63,838 nucleotides of DNA. It comes from an uncultured Clostridia bacterium (lineage in GTDB: Bacteria; Bacillota; Clostridia; Oscillospirales; CAG-272). Of the stretch, positions 42,869-51,111 are shown piece after piece. The position numbers were made by a program, and so were the translations under genes. The stretch is from assembly GCA_947624995.1 (NCBI GenBank), contig CANQMS010000010.1, positions 1-63,838 of the forward strand, read 5' to 3'. The notes beneath the pieces were generated by a model that was not told the DNA's origin, did no database searches, and worked only from the letters and a program-made list of their open reading frames with translations. Numbering within the stretch: the stretch's first letter is position 1; each line of letters opens with the position of its first letter.

Positions 42869-43711
42869 TTATTTCTTTGCCGCCCCTGCCGTGTCCAACA
42901 CCGTGACCGAAACGGCGTTTTTCGCGATGCCGATGTCCTCGTCCGCAAGGGCTCCCGGTATCTTCAAAAGCAGGTCGAAGCGCAGCGGCCAGTAGTCGTC
43001 TTTGCCGCACCATACGCGCAGCTCGAAATCATAAGCTCCCGCCGAGAAGCCGACAAGCCTTGCCGCCGGAGCCTCGCGGTCCGTGATCCGCCCGTCCTCG
43101 CGCGCAGCCTTCAGAAGCGCCGCCTGTACGCGCTCTATATCCGCCTCCGCCGGGACGCTCACCGCGATGTCGAGGCGGCGGTCCGCCTCTGCCGAGACGT
43201 TCGTGATCGTTTCGTTTGACACCGTGCTGTTCGGCACGACGATGCGCCTGTTGTCCGGCGTCAGGAGAGTCGTGTAAAATACGCTCACCTTCGTGACCGT
43301 GCCCTCGACGCCGCTCGTAACGATATAGTCCCCGACGTCGAACGGGCGGAAGATGAGTATCATCACGCCGCCGGCAAAGTTCGAAAGCCCGCCCTGAAGC
43401 GCGAGACCTATCGCGAGCCCGGCGGAGCCGAGCAGCGCGACGATCGACGTCATCGGCACGCCGAGCACGGAAACTATCGTCAGCACGAGCACGAGGTCCG
43501 CCGTGATGTTTATGCAGCTCGAGATGAACCCGACCGCGGACTCGTGCATCGTCTTCGCCGCGCGCGACCGCTCGAACATCCGCTTGACGAGCTTGATGAG
43601 CTGCCGCCCGACGACGTAGATGATGACGGCGAAGACGAGCCGCCCGACTATCGACACCGCCGTCTCGGACACGCCCGTGAGTATCTCCTTTAGTATCTCC
43701 ATAAAATCCAT
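42869..43711 (-). CDS. MscS-family mechanosensitive channel
   Basis: A 280-residue protein that should release osmolytes at low external osmolarity. Three membrane spans lie at about 20-38, 62-84 and 88-112, the last being the pore helix LLGSAGLAIGLALQGGLSNFAGG. The beta domain follows with RPFDVGDYIVTSGVEGTVTKV and PNSTVSNETITN, both typical, and then the C-terminal alpha/beta part. The ligase gene lies 77 bases upstream, across a stem-loop at 43744-43775. Confidence 0.93.
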   Translation of the reverse strand: MDFMEILKEILTGVSETAVSIVGRLVFAVIIYVVGRQLIKLVKRMFERSRAAKTMHESAVGFISSCINITADLVLVLTIVSVLGVPMTSIVALLGSAGLAIGLALQGGLSNFAGGVMILIFRPFDVGDYIVTSGVEGTVTKVSVFYTTLLTPDNRRIVVPNSTVSNETITNVSAEADRRLDIAVSVPAEADIERVQAALLKAAREDGRITDREAPAARLVGFSAGAYDFELRVWCGKDDYWPLRFDLLLKIPGALADEDIGIAKNAVSVTVLDTAGAAKK

Positions 43712-43743
43712 ATCTCACCTCCGAAATGCTGAAAAATCAAAGC

Positions 43744-43775
43744 GGGGGAAAGCGCCGATGCGCGGCGCTCTCCCC
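43744..43775 (-). terminator. Hairpin between the acyl-CoA ligase and MscS genes
   Basis: GGGGGAAAGCGCC and GGCGCTCTCCCC pair with one mismatch. On the minus strand it is followed by CGCTTTGATTTTT, an interrupted T run, so it may end or reduce transcription into mscS. Confidence 0.6.
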
Positions 43776-43788
43776 ACGTTTTACCCGT

Positions 43789-46092
43789 TTATTCGCTCTC
43801 TCCCCGGATCACGTTCCGGCGGATCTTTCCGGATATCGTCTTCGGGAGGCTGTCGACAAATTCCACGATGCGCGGGTACTTGTAGGGAGCCGTGTGCTCC
43901 TTGACATAGTTCTGGATCTCGCGCTTCATTTCCTCGGTTCCGACGGTGCCGCGCGTCAAAACGACGGACGCCTTGACGACGTTGCCGCGTATCTCGTCCT
44001 TCGCCGCCGTGACGGCGACCTCGAGCACGTACGGGAGCTCCATTATGACGGACTCGATCTCGAACGGTCCTATGCGGTAGCCGGACGACTTGATGACGTC
44101 GTCGACTCTGCCGACATAGTAGTAGTAGCCGTCCTCGTCGCGCCACGCGGTGTCGCCCGTGTGGTACATGCCGTCGTGCCATGCTTCGCGCGTGAGCTGC
44201 TCGTTGCGGTAATATTCCTTGAAGAGTCCCATCGGCACGCCCTTGTCCGTGCGGATGACGATCTCGCCCGTTTCTCCGAGCGGGACGGGGTTGCCGTCCG
44301 GGTCGACGATGTCCATGTCGTACTGCGGGTTCGGGCGACCCATCGAGCCGAGCTTTATCTTCGATCCGACGAGGTTGCCTATCGCGAGCGTCGTCTCCGT
44401 CTGACCGAAGCCCTCCATAAGAGAGATGCCCGTCGCCTCGAGGAACTTGTTGTAGACCTCGGGGTTCAGCGCCTCGCCCGCCGTCGTCGCGTATTGCAGC
44501 GACGAAAGATCGTACTTCGAAAGATCCTCGCGGATCATGAAGCGGTACATCGTCGGCGGCGCGCAGAACGTCGTGATCTTATACTTTTCGATGACGGACA
44601 GGATGTCGTCCGCGTGGAAGCGGTCGAAGTCGTAGACGAAGACCGCGGTCTCGGACAGCCACTGACCGTACAGCTTGCCCCATACCGCCTTGCCCCAGCC
44701 CGTATCGGATATCGTAAAGTGGATGCCGTTCGGGTCGACGTTGTGCCAGTATCTCGCGGTCATATAGTGACCGAGCGCGTATGTGTATGCGTGCGCGGCG
44801 ATCTTCGGGTACCCCGTCGTGCCGGACGTAAAATACATTATCATCGTGTCGCTGCCCGCAGGCGTGTCCGCCGTGCGCGGGAACTCGCCCGAGTAGCTGC
44901 CGGACGCGAGCGCCGCGTCAAGGTCGAGCCAGCCCTCCGGCGTCGGGACGTCGCCGCCCGCCGCGATGCGCAGCGTCAGCGTCGGGGACTCGGGGACAGC
45001 CTCGTCGATGTGACCGGTCACCCCGTCGAGCCGCGTCGCTATAACGGCGGAGATGCCCGCCGCGTTGAAGCGGTAGACGTAATCCTTTTTCAAAAGCTGC
45101 GTCGTCGCCGGAATGACTATCGCGCCGATCTTGTGCAGCGCCAGTATAGTCACCCAGAACTGATAGTGGCGGCGCAGTACGAGCATCACGCGGTCCCCCT
45201 TCTTTACCCCGAGCGAGACGAGGTAATTCGCCGCCATGTTCGCGTCGCGGTCAACGTCCGCGAACGTGTAGCGGTGCTCGTTCTTGTCCGCGTCAAGGTG
45301 GATGAGGGCGAGCTTGTCGGGCTTCTCCTTCGCGAGTCTTTCGACCGTGTCGTAAGCGAAGTTATATCTTTCGGTGTTCTTGAATTCGATATGTACGGGC
45401 GTGCCGTTTTCGTCGCAGTCAACGCTGACGAACTCGTCCGCGACGGACGGGCGGCTCTCGCGCTTCTGCGTCCTCGGTGTGATCGTTATGCTCGCGTTCT
45501 CGTCGTATTCGTATGCGAGCCCCTTCGCGTTCATCACGATAGCGATGAATTCGCAGTCCCCGCCGACGGCGATCATTCCGTGCGGCATCGAGCTGTCGTA
45601 GTATATCGTGTCGCCCGCCGACACGTATTCGATATGGTCGCCGATCTGCGTCTTGAGCTGACCCTTTATGATGTAGTCAAGCTCCTGCCCCTCGTGCGTC
45701 GACAGATGTATCGGCGCCTTCTGCTCCGCCTCTGAATATCTCGCCGTGACGTAGAACGGCTCGGCGATCTTGTTTTTGAAGAGAGGCGCCAGATTGTTGT
45801 ACGAAAAACCGCGCCTGCGGACTATCGGGAGCCCGCCCCCCTTCTTCGTGACCGAATATTCGGACAGCTTCGGGCTCGACCCCTTCAGGATATCCGTGAC
45901 GTCGACGCCGAAGAGCTGCGCGCACTTATATATGAACGTGAAGGAGTAGTCGAGCTCCCCGCGCTCATATGCGCGGTACTGTTCAACGGTCGTGTCCGTT
46001 TCCGCCGCCGCGCGTTCCTCCGATATGTCAAGTATCTCGCGCAAATCGCGAATTCGAAGAGCGACCTCCCTGATTGCATTTGAACTTTCCAT
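43789..46092 (-). CDS. HTH-cupin-acyl-CoA synthetase fusion
   Basis: A 767-residue protein of three parts. Residues ~10-70 form an XRE-type helix-turn-helix (IRDLREILDISEERAAAE ... YKCAQLFGVDVTDIL). Residues ~100-195 form a cupin (HEGQELDYIIKG, MPHGMIAVGG). From about 225 it is an adenylate-forming ligase with the P-loop MYFTSGTTGYPK, EGFGQTETT, GMYHTGDTAWRDEDGYYYYVGR, and the catalytic lysine region PKTISGKIRR; it is nearest to medium-chain acyl-CoA synthetases. The DNA-binding, ligand-binding and catalytic parts in one chain suggest self-regulated fatty-acid activation, by inference. The ATG at 46092 is preferred over a GTG at 46101, which lies two bases after GGAGG. Confidence 0.9.
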   Translation of the reverse strand: MESSNAIREVALRIRDLREILDISEERAAAETDTTVEQYRAYERGELDYSFTFIYKCAQLFGVDVTDILKGSSPKLSEYSVTKKGGGLPIVRRRGFSYNNLAPLFKNKIAEPFYVTARYSEAEQKAPIHLSTHEGQELDYIIKGQLKTQIGDHIEYVSAGDTIYYDSSMPHGMIAVGGDCEFIAIVMNAKGLAYEYDENASITITPRTQKRESRPSVADEFVSVDCDENGTPVHIEFKNTERYNFAYDTVERLAKEKPDKLALIHLDADKNEHRYTFADVDRDANMAANYLVSLGVKKGDRVMLVLRRHYQFWVTILALHKIGAIVIPATTQLLKKDYVYRFNAAGISAVIATRLDGVTGHIDEAVPESPTLTLRIAAGGDVPTPEGWLDLDAALASGSYSGEFPRTADTPAGSDTMIMYFTSGTTGYPKIAAHAYTYALGHYMTARYWHNVDPNGIHFTISDTGWGKAVWGKLYGQWLSETAVFVYDFDRFHADDILSVIEKYKITTFCAPPTMYRFMIREDLSKYDLSSLQYATTAGEALNPEVYNKFLEATGISLMEGFGQTETTLAIGNLVGSKIKLGSMGRPNPQYDMDIVDPDGNPVPLGETGEIVIRTDKGVPMGLFKEYYRNEQLTREAWHDGMYHTGDTAWRDEDGYYYYVGRVDDVIKSSGYRIGPFEIESVIMELPYVLEVAVTAAKDEIRGNVVKASVVLTRGTVGTEEMKREIQNYVKEHTAPYKYPRIVEFVDSLPKTISGKIRRNVIRGESE

Positions 46093-46145
46093 TTTCTCCA
46101 CTACCTCCTTTTTACTTTTTTATACAGTGAAAATGTATTACGCAT

Positions 46146-46175
46146 ATTCTATCACTAAAGACGAGCCCGCGTCAA
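46146..46175 (-). promoter_or_regulatory. Promoter of the HTH-cupin-ligase gene
   Basis: On the minus strand TTGACG (46170-46175), 18 bases, TAGAAT (46146-46151). It is divergent from the GH43 promoter 50 bases away. Confidence 0.65.
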
Positions 46176-46224
46176 CCGAATAAACGGCGCAAACGATTTT
46201 TTGTCCGATTTATACAAATAAGTG

Positions 46225-46253
46225 TTGCAATTGCACACGGGGCGTTGTAAAAT
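46225..46253 (+). promoter_or_regulatory. Sigma-A promoter of the GH43 gene
   Basis: TTGCAA (46225-46230), 17 bases, TAAAAT (46248-46253). The expected transcription start near 46260 lies after the first in-frame ATG (46257), which helps to choose the ATG at 46302. An inverted TTGCAATTGCAC sequence overlaps the -35 box and could be an operator. Confidence 0.7.
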
Positions 46254-46301
46254 TTAATGGAGGACGACAGAAGTTTTTTCGCGAAAGGGACTTATTTTAA
46301 T

Positions 46302-47768
46302 ATGGAAGACAGCAAAAAAAGCTCCGTTATATATCCGTCGGAGCCGCCGGCGCAGCCGCCGATGCCCGAATTCCGCAGGCGCACCCCGCCGCCACCGCCG
46401 CAAAACGGTGAAAGCACGCCGCCCCCGCCCCCGCCGAAGCCCGATTTTTCAAAGCTCGGGCTCTGGGGCGCGCACGACCCCGCCGTCTACCGCGACCCGG
46501 TCTCGGGCGACTATTTCGCATACTGCACGCATCAGAACGTCTACCGCTCCCACGACCTCATAAGCTGGACCCACATAGGGCGCATCATCGAGGAAACTCC
46601 GGAGGAGGCGTTCGCGTGGACGAACAGCCGCGGGCTCTGGGCGCCCGATATCATCAAGGTCGGCGACGAGTACCGCATGTACTGCTCGAACTCCTCGTTC
46701 GGAGTCCGGCTCTCATGCATCTACCTCGCCGTTTCGGACAGACCCGAGGGTCCGTATAAATACCGCGGCATCGTCATAAAGACGAACTCGCACTCCCCCG
46801 TCAACGCGATAGACGCAAACCTCATCGAGGACGTGAGGACCGGGGAGCAGTATATGGTATTCGGCTCGTTCTGGGGAGGCATCAGGATGCTGAAGCTCGA
46901 CCCCGAGACGGGACTCGCCGCCGACAGGACGGAGGCGGAGGACGGCAGGACCGCGGATTCGGCGCTCGGCATCAGTCTCGCGTGCCGCCCGAAGTGGTGC
47001 GACGGCGGCGTCGAGGGCGCATATGTGAGGTATAACCCGGAGACGGACTATTACTATCTCTTTGTCTCGTACGGCTCGCTCTCAAATGATTACAACATAC
47101 GCGTCGGCAGGAGCCGCGACATAAAGGGACCGTATCTCGACTACAGCGGGCGTCCGATGACGGACACAGAAGACTACGAGTGCAGGACGGGCACGATGAT
47201 AATGTGCGGCTACAGGTTCGAGAACTCGCGCGGCTGGATGGCGCCCGGGCACAACTCGGTCATAAACGACGGCGGCGACTGGTTCCTCGTCTGCCACATC
47301 CGCCCCTACGCCGTTTACGGGTTCGTGTCATCAACGATGCACATCCGCCGCATCGCGTGGGTTGACGGCTGGCCCGTCGTTTCGCCGGAAAACTACGCCG
47401 GCGAGCGTCCGCAGCCGGTCCCGCACGACGAGGTCGCGGGGAGATACGAGTGGATAACGCTTTCGCCGACCGTGCCGCAGTCCGTCATAGGCTCGGCGCC
47501 CGCAACGCTGACTGTCTCGGGCGCGATGCACATTTCGAGCTACACGCGGTGCAAGTGGCACATGTCGGGGGACGACGAAATATATATTGACATGACGGGA
47601 GGACACTCCATCCGCGCCCGCGTCCTGCCGGCGTGGGATCACGAAAACGCGCGCCCGACGCTCGTTCTGACCGGGCTCACGAATGACGGCGTCGCCGTCT
47701 GGGCAAAGCGCGTCGGCGACATTCCCGTCCGCCGCCTTCCGCCCGGAGGCGGAGGTCCGACGGTATAA
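46302..47768 (+). CDS. GH43 glycosidase (probable arabinanase)
   Basis: Five-bladed beta-propeller hydrolase of family 43, in the group with endo-arabinanases. It has 488 residues. After ~48 Pro-rich residues (runs of five or more Pro), the catalytic base Asp59 lies in GAHDPAVY, the pKa-modulating Asp171 in NAIDANLI, the acid Glu238 in GGVEGAY, and the calcium-site histidine in APGHNSV. A C-terminal beta domain follows (about 385-488), as in the two-domain arabinanases. There is no signal peptide, so it is predicted cytoplasmic. It ends in a GGGG-rich tail and a strong terminator. Substrate is inferred from family only. Confidence 0.88.
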   Translation: MEDSKKSSVIYPSEPPAQPPMPEFRRRTPPPPPQNGESTPPPPPPKPDFSKLGLWGAHDPAVYRDPVSGDYFAYCTHQNVYRSHDLISWTHIGRIIEETPEEAFAWTNSRGLWAPDIIKVGDEYRMYCSNSSFGVRLSCIYLAVSDRPEGPYKYRGIVIKTNSHSPVNAIDANLIEDVRTGEQYMVFGSFWGGIRMLKLDPETGLAADRTEAEDGRTADSALGISLACRPKWCDGGVEGAYVRYNPETDYYYLFVSYGSLSNDYNIRVGRSRDIKGPYLDYSGRPMTDTEDYECRTGTMIMCGYRFENSRGWMAPGHNSVINDGGDWFLVCHIRPYAVYGFVSSTMHIRRIAWVDGWPVVSPENYAGERPQPVPHDEVAGRYEWITLSPTVPQSVIGSAPATLTVSGAMHISSYTRCKWHMSGDDEIYIDMTGGHSIRARVLPAWDHENARPTLVLTGLTNDGVAVWAKRVGDIPVRRLPPGGGGPTV

Positions 47769-47793
47769 GACCATAATAAAATAGAAATGAGAG

Positions 47794-47829
47794 ATCGGCA
47801 AAGGGTCCACCCCTTTGCCGATTTTTTTG
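47794..47829 (+). terminator. Terminator after GH43
   Basis: ATCGGCAAAGGG and its complement around a short loop, followed by seven T. Confidence 0.9.
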
Positions 47830-47838
47830 GCAGCCTGC

Positions 47839-47867
47839 TTGACAAAGCATAGCAGACGTGGTATATT
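47839..47867 (+). promoter_or_regulatory. Sigma-A promoter of the PadR module
   Basis: TTGACA (47839-47844), 17 bases, TATATT (47862-47867). It is followed by a candidate operator at 47878-47898. Confidence 0.75.
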
Positions 47868-47877
47868 TATGTCGGAA

Positions 47878-47898
47878 CTACTTAGCGACACATAGTAG
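47878..47898 (+). promoter_or_regulatory. Candidate PadR operator
   Basis: Inverted arms CTACT (47878-47882) and AGTAG (47894-47898) around TAGCGACACAT, between the predicted transcription start and the ribosome site of the PadR gene. PadR-type autoregulators commonly bind such palindromes at their own promoter. The short arms make this tentative. Confidence 0.45.
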
Positions 47899-47909
47899 GA
47901 GGCGATAAC

Positions 47910-48254
47910 ATGGGGAGTATAGATGACTCGCAGCTTCTGCGCGGTATACTCGAGGGCTGCGTGCTCTCCGTCATCGCGGAGGGCGAGACGTACGGATATA
48001 TGATACTTTCGCGCCTCGGCTCGTGCGGATTTGAAAATCTGCTCGAAGGGACGCTCTATCCGGTACTGACGCGCCTCGAGGTGAAAAAATATATCGTCTG
48101 CCGCCGCGAAAAGTCGCCGTACGGTCCGATGCGGAAATATTATTCCGTCACCGACGAGGGGCGCTCTGCGCTCGCACTCTTCAGAAAAAATTACGAACGG
48201 ATAACGGCGGCGGCGGACTCCGTTCTCGGGAAGGAGACAGGCACAGCGAAATGA
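47910..48254 (+). CDS. PadR-family transcriptional regulator
   Basis: A 114-residue winged-helix regulator of the short PadR-s2 type. The first helices and wing are clear: GILEGCVLSVIAEGETYGYMI, ENLLEGTLYPVLTRLEVKKYI and PMRKYYSVTDEGRSAL. It probably represses itself and the membrane protein that follows, whose ATG overlaps its stop by four bases. GGAGG lies seven bases before the ATG. Confidence 0.93.
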   Translation: MGSIDDSQLLRGILEGCVLSVIAEGETYGYMILSRLGSCGFENLLEGTLYPVLTRLEVKKYIVCRREKSPYGPMRKYYSVTDEGRSALALFRKNYERITAAADSVLGKETGTAK

Positions 48255-49342
48255 AGGACAGCTACGTTTTCTACAAGGATAAGCTCGGCGGGGAGTATGC
48301 CTCCGCATTTGAAAAGATCGAGATGTACGTCCTCACGCAGAATTTTGACGAGGCGGCGCGCGAGGAGCGGCTCTCCGAGCTGCTCGACATATTTTTAGCC
48401 GCAAAGGATGAGGGCAGACCGATCGAGAGGATCACCGGCGGCGACATCCCGCGCTTCTGCCGGACATTCTGCTCCGATCTCGGGATGAAAAACCGGCTCC
48501 TTGCCGCCGTCGATTATATTTACCGCATTGCGTTCTGGCTGCTCATTTTTTCCGCAGTCGATATTTTGTTCCTCCTGATCGGTCGGGACACGCGGACGAT
48601 AGCGGAAGTCTGGTCGTCATACTCGGGCATAAACATTTCCGGTCTCATCATCGGCGCCGCCGTCTCCGGGATAGTCGCCGCCGCCTCGGGCGTCCTGATC
48701 CGGCGCGCGATGTTCAGGGCGAAAAAAATCTCAATGGGCGCGCTGAAGGCGGCGCAATATACCGTCGCGGCATCGACTTTTCTGATCCTTCTGTCCGCAA
48801 TGCTGATGACGGAGACGGAACTGTTCACCGTCCCGTCGTGGATCATCATCGCTCTCACCGCGCCGATCGTCATTTTATATTACGTCTTCCGCGGCAGGCA
48901 TATAAAGCGGGATCGCGTCAGCATGTCGGCGCTCGTATCGGAAAACCTCGCGGTCACCGCGGCGGGGACAATGGAGCGGAAATACGCGAAAAAGAAAAAG
49001 CGCCGCGAAAAGCGCGGCGGGAGCTATGATATGAAAGAATTTCTCGAAAAGGAGGAGGCGGACTGCGTATGGACCGAGCGCAGTCTGTGGCTGTATTTAA
49101 TAATCCCACCCGCCATAACCGTTTTCGATGCCGTAAACCGGCTCGGAACCAGCTCCCCGAAGGATATCATTATCCTGTCCGCGATCACGCTCACGGTCGA
49201 ATATGCCGTTATGATGTGGCTGCGAAAAGCCGCCGTCGAGGGCATCCGCGCGCGCCGTGCATGGATCGCGCAAAAGCGGGAGGAGCTCGCCGCCGCGGAC
49301 GGGCGCGAAGATGAAGACGGTGAAGATATAGAAGATATGTAA
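48251..49342 (+). CDS. PadR-associated membrane protein (DUF1048-like N-terminus)
   Basis: A 363-residue protein. The N-terminal ~75 residues (FEKIEMYVLTQNFDEAAREERLSELLDIFL in two parts, then ITGGDIPRFCRTFCSDL) resemble the helical DUF1048 region found in proteins encoded beside PadR genes. Six or seven membrane spans follow (about 90-112, 127-148, 165-185, 190-210, 277-297 and 302-322), interrupted by a Lys/Arg-rich cytoplasmic loop (KKKKRREKRGG). Function unknown; the coupled PadR gene suggests that it is induced by a membrane-active or phenolic compound. The acidic tail ends DEDGEDIEDM. Confidence 0.65.
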   Translation: MKDSYVFYKDKLGGEYASAFEKIEMYVLTQNFDEAAREERLSELLDIFLAAKDEGRPIERITGGDIPRFCRTFCSDLGMKNRLLAAVDYIYRIAFWLLIFSAVDILFLLIGRDTRTIAEVWSSYSGINISGLIIGAAVSGIVAAASGVLIRRAMFRAKKISMGALKAAQYTVAASTFLILLSAMLMTETELFTVPSWIIIALTAPIVILYYVFRGRHIKRDRVSMSALVSENLAVTAAGTMERKYAKKKKRREKRGGSYDMKEFLEKEEADCVWTERSLWLYLIIPPAITVFDAVNRLGTSSPKDIIILSAITLTVEYAVMMWLRKAAVEGIRARRAWIAQKREELAAADGREDEDGEDIEDM

Positions 49343-49408
49343 GGGAGTCGACATCCGGTCCCCGGGCAGTCATCCCTTCAATGGCGCGGCGGCGGGAAGT
49401 CCGGTCCG

Positions 49409-49915
49409 TTACACCAGAGATTTTCCGTAATATTCCACGTCGATCACGGTTCCGTCCGGAAAATATTCCCTGCCGGATTTAATTGCCTCGGTAAAGCCGT
49501 AGTGGGCATATATCTCCTTGTTTTTCACGTCGAGCGGTTCTACGCCGAGTGTCGCTTTTGTAAATCCTTTTTGACGCAGATCGTCAATCATGAAATGAAA
49601 CAGCCTTGAAAAATATCCCTTCCCCCGAAGCCTTTCGACCGTTCGAAAGGCGGAGAGATAAACTGTCCGACCGTCCACCAAGCCGGCGCTGTTCTGCACC
49701 GCTTTGGGATTTACCATCGCAGTTGCCTCGCAAATGGCAGTGCCGTCAAGTATTCCGTAGTATGGGACTGTATAGCCCTGTTTGAAGTATTCTATGTGCT
49801 GCTTCTTCCACACGACCCAGTTCTCTCTGTCCTCTCCGCTGTGAGCAATCTCATAGTCCCATTTTGCGTCCATTTCCTCAATAGATGCGATTTTGCATAT
49901 GTAATGTTCAGCCAT
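49409..49915 (-). CDS. GNAT-family N-acetyltransferase
   Basis: A 168-residue acetyltransferase with the GNAT core: AFRTVERLRGKGYFSRLFHFMIDDLRQKGF contains the R/Q-x-x-G-x-G/A acetyl-CoA loop (RLRGKGY), and EIYAHYGFTE is the typical helix-beta end. Acceptor unknown. The ATG at 49915 has GGAGG six bases upstream; an in-frame extension to 50008 would overlap the tRNA-Ala terminator and is rejected. It has lower GC content than its neighbours, which may hint at transfer. Confidence 0.85.
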   Translation of the reverse strand: MAEHYICKIASIEEMDAKWDYEIAHSGEDRENWVVWKKQHIEYFKQGYTVPYYGILDGTAICEATAMVNPKAVQNSAGLVDGRTVYLSAFRTVERLRGKGYFSRLFHFMIDDLRQKGFTKATLGVEPLDVKNKEIYAHYGFTEAIKSGREYFPDGTVIDVEYYGKSLV

Positions 49916-50004
49916 TTGCAGCCTCCGTTTCAAACGCGTTTTTCGTGAGCAGATCCGAGTATGCGCCGCGCAGACTCGAAAGACGTTTTCATTGACCCTA
50001 CGTT

Positions 50005-50050
50005 CCATATATCAAAAGGGCACCCCTGTGGGTACCCTTTTGATATATGG
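50005..50050 (-). terminator. Long hairpin at the 3' end of tRNA-Ala(GGC)
   Basis: Twenty-base arms (50005-50024 and 50031-50050) with one mismatch and a six-base loop; the tRNA-proximal arm includes the last three bases of the tRNA. On the minus strand the distal arm contains CCCTTTTGAT, so it serves as terminator. Confidence 0.8.
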
Positions 50051-50120
50051 AGCATACGGGATTCGAACCCGTGACCCCCACACTGCCAGTGTGATGCGCT
50101 CCCAACTGCGCTAATGCCCC
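50048..50120 (-). tRNA. tRNA-Ala (anticodon GGC)
   Basis: A 73-base tRNA with acceptor GGGGCAT/ATGCTCC (one G-U pair) and discriminator A. D stem GCGC/GCGC, anticodon stem TCACA/TGTGG closing the loop CTGGCAG, which gives GGC. T arm ACGGGTTCGAATCCCGT. CCA not encoded. Confidence 0.95.
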
Positions 50121-50132
50121 GGTTGTGATGAT

Positions 50133-50161
50133 ATCATACCACAAACAAATGTGTTTGACAA
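50133..50161 (-). promoter_or_regulatory. Sigma-A promoter of tRNA-Ala
   Basis: On the minus strand TTGTCA (50156-50161), 17 bases, TATGAT (50133-50138). Confidence 0.75.
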
Positions 50162-50295
50162 GTACTTTGCACGAAAAAAACTTTTGCCTCCCACTAAAGG
50201 GGCAGACATCATATCATTATAGTGTACGGACTGCATCCGTACATCAACCCGGTTACATCATCTTCGTGACAAAAATGAAAGGTATCAAACGCAAA

Positions 50296-51111
50296 ATGAA
50301 TGACAGTAACAGGACTGTAAAGATCGCTGTCATCGACGGCGACGCACGGCAGAGATATCTCGCCTCGCTCCTTGCGGAGGACGGCTACGACGTCAGCTCG
50401 TTCTGCCCGGGCGACACATCCGAGCCCGTGTCGGATGCGCCGTACCGCGCCGTGATCTTTCCCGTCAAACCAAAAGAAAATATAAACGATCAGATCAAAC
50501 GTTTTCGCGCCGACAACGGCGCCGTGATATTCTCGTGGAGCCCGTGCTGCGACACGATCGCGGAAATGACCTCCGACGGATGGGCATCCTTCGACTTTGC
50601 CGCGGACGAGGCGCTTGCAATAAAAAACGCGTACCTCACGGCTGAGGGCGCGCTCTCCCTTTATATGAACGAAACAAGCACCGCCGTGCGCGGGTCGCAC
50701 ATCCTTGTCTTCGGCTCCGGGCGCGTTGCGAAATGTGTCTCCGGCGTTTTCGCCGCGCTCGGCGCAGATGTTACGATGGCGGCACGCTCAAAGGGCGAGC
50801 TCGCGTGGGCGCAGTTAAGCGGCATACACACCGCCCATATAAGGGACGGCGGCGCGCTCAGCGCACTGTTCCTGCGCGGCGTCGACGCAGTCATAAATAC
50901 GATCCCCGCCCGGGTCCTCCCCGCCATGCCGAAGGGGATCCTCATAATCGACCTCGCATCGGCGCCCTACGGGATCGGCGAATACGAAGCCGAAACGGTC
51001 GGCGCCCGTCTCATCAGGGCGGGCGGGCTGCCGGGGAAATACGCACCGGAATCGGCGGCATCCCTCATCGCGGATGTCGTCCGACGCAGGATCGGAGGAG
51101 CCGGAAGATGA
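50296..51111 (+). CDS. dpaA: Dipicolinate synthase subunit A
   Basis: With subunit B it oxidises the dihydrodipicolinate-pathway intermediate to dipicolinic acid, the spore-core chelator made in the mother cell during sporulation (SpoVFA). It has 271 residues: an N-terminal domain (IAVIDGDARQRYLASLLAEDGYDV) and an NAD(P)-binding Rossmann domain (ILVFGSGRVAKCVSGVFAALGADVTMAAR in two parts), then IIDLASAPYGI typical of DpaA. The start at 50296 (MNDSNRTV) is chosen, with AAAGG about 12 bases upstream; an ATG at 50275 is possible. No sigma-A promoter is visible, which fits a sporulation sigma factor. It overlaps dpaB by four bases. Confidence 0.9.
   Translation: MNDSNRTVKIAVIDGDARQRYLASLLAEDGYDVSSFCPGDTSEPVSDAPYRAVIFPVKPKENINDQIKRFRADNGAVIFSWSPCCDTIAEMTSDGWASFDFAADEALAIKNAYLTAEGALSLYMNETSTAVRGSHILVFGSGRVAKCVSGVFAALGADVTMAARSKGELAWAQLSGIHTAHIRDGGALSALFLRGVDAVINTIPARVLPAMPKGILIIDLASAPYGIGEYEAETVGARLIRAGGLPGKYAPESAASLIADVVRRRIGGAGR

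Noticed and set aside
50170-50240. Sporulation sigma-K promoter before dpaA (CATATCATTA near 50210)
   Set aside because: The match to the sigma-K -10 element is imperfect and the -35 element is only two bases long, so I do not list it as a feature.
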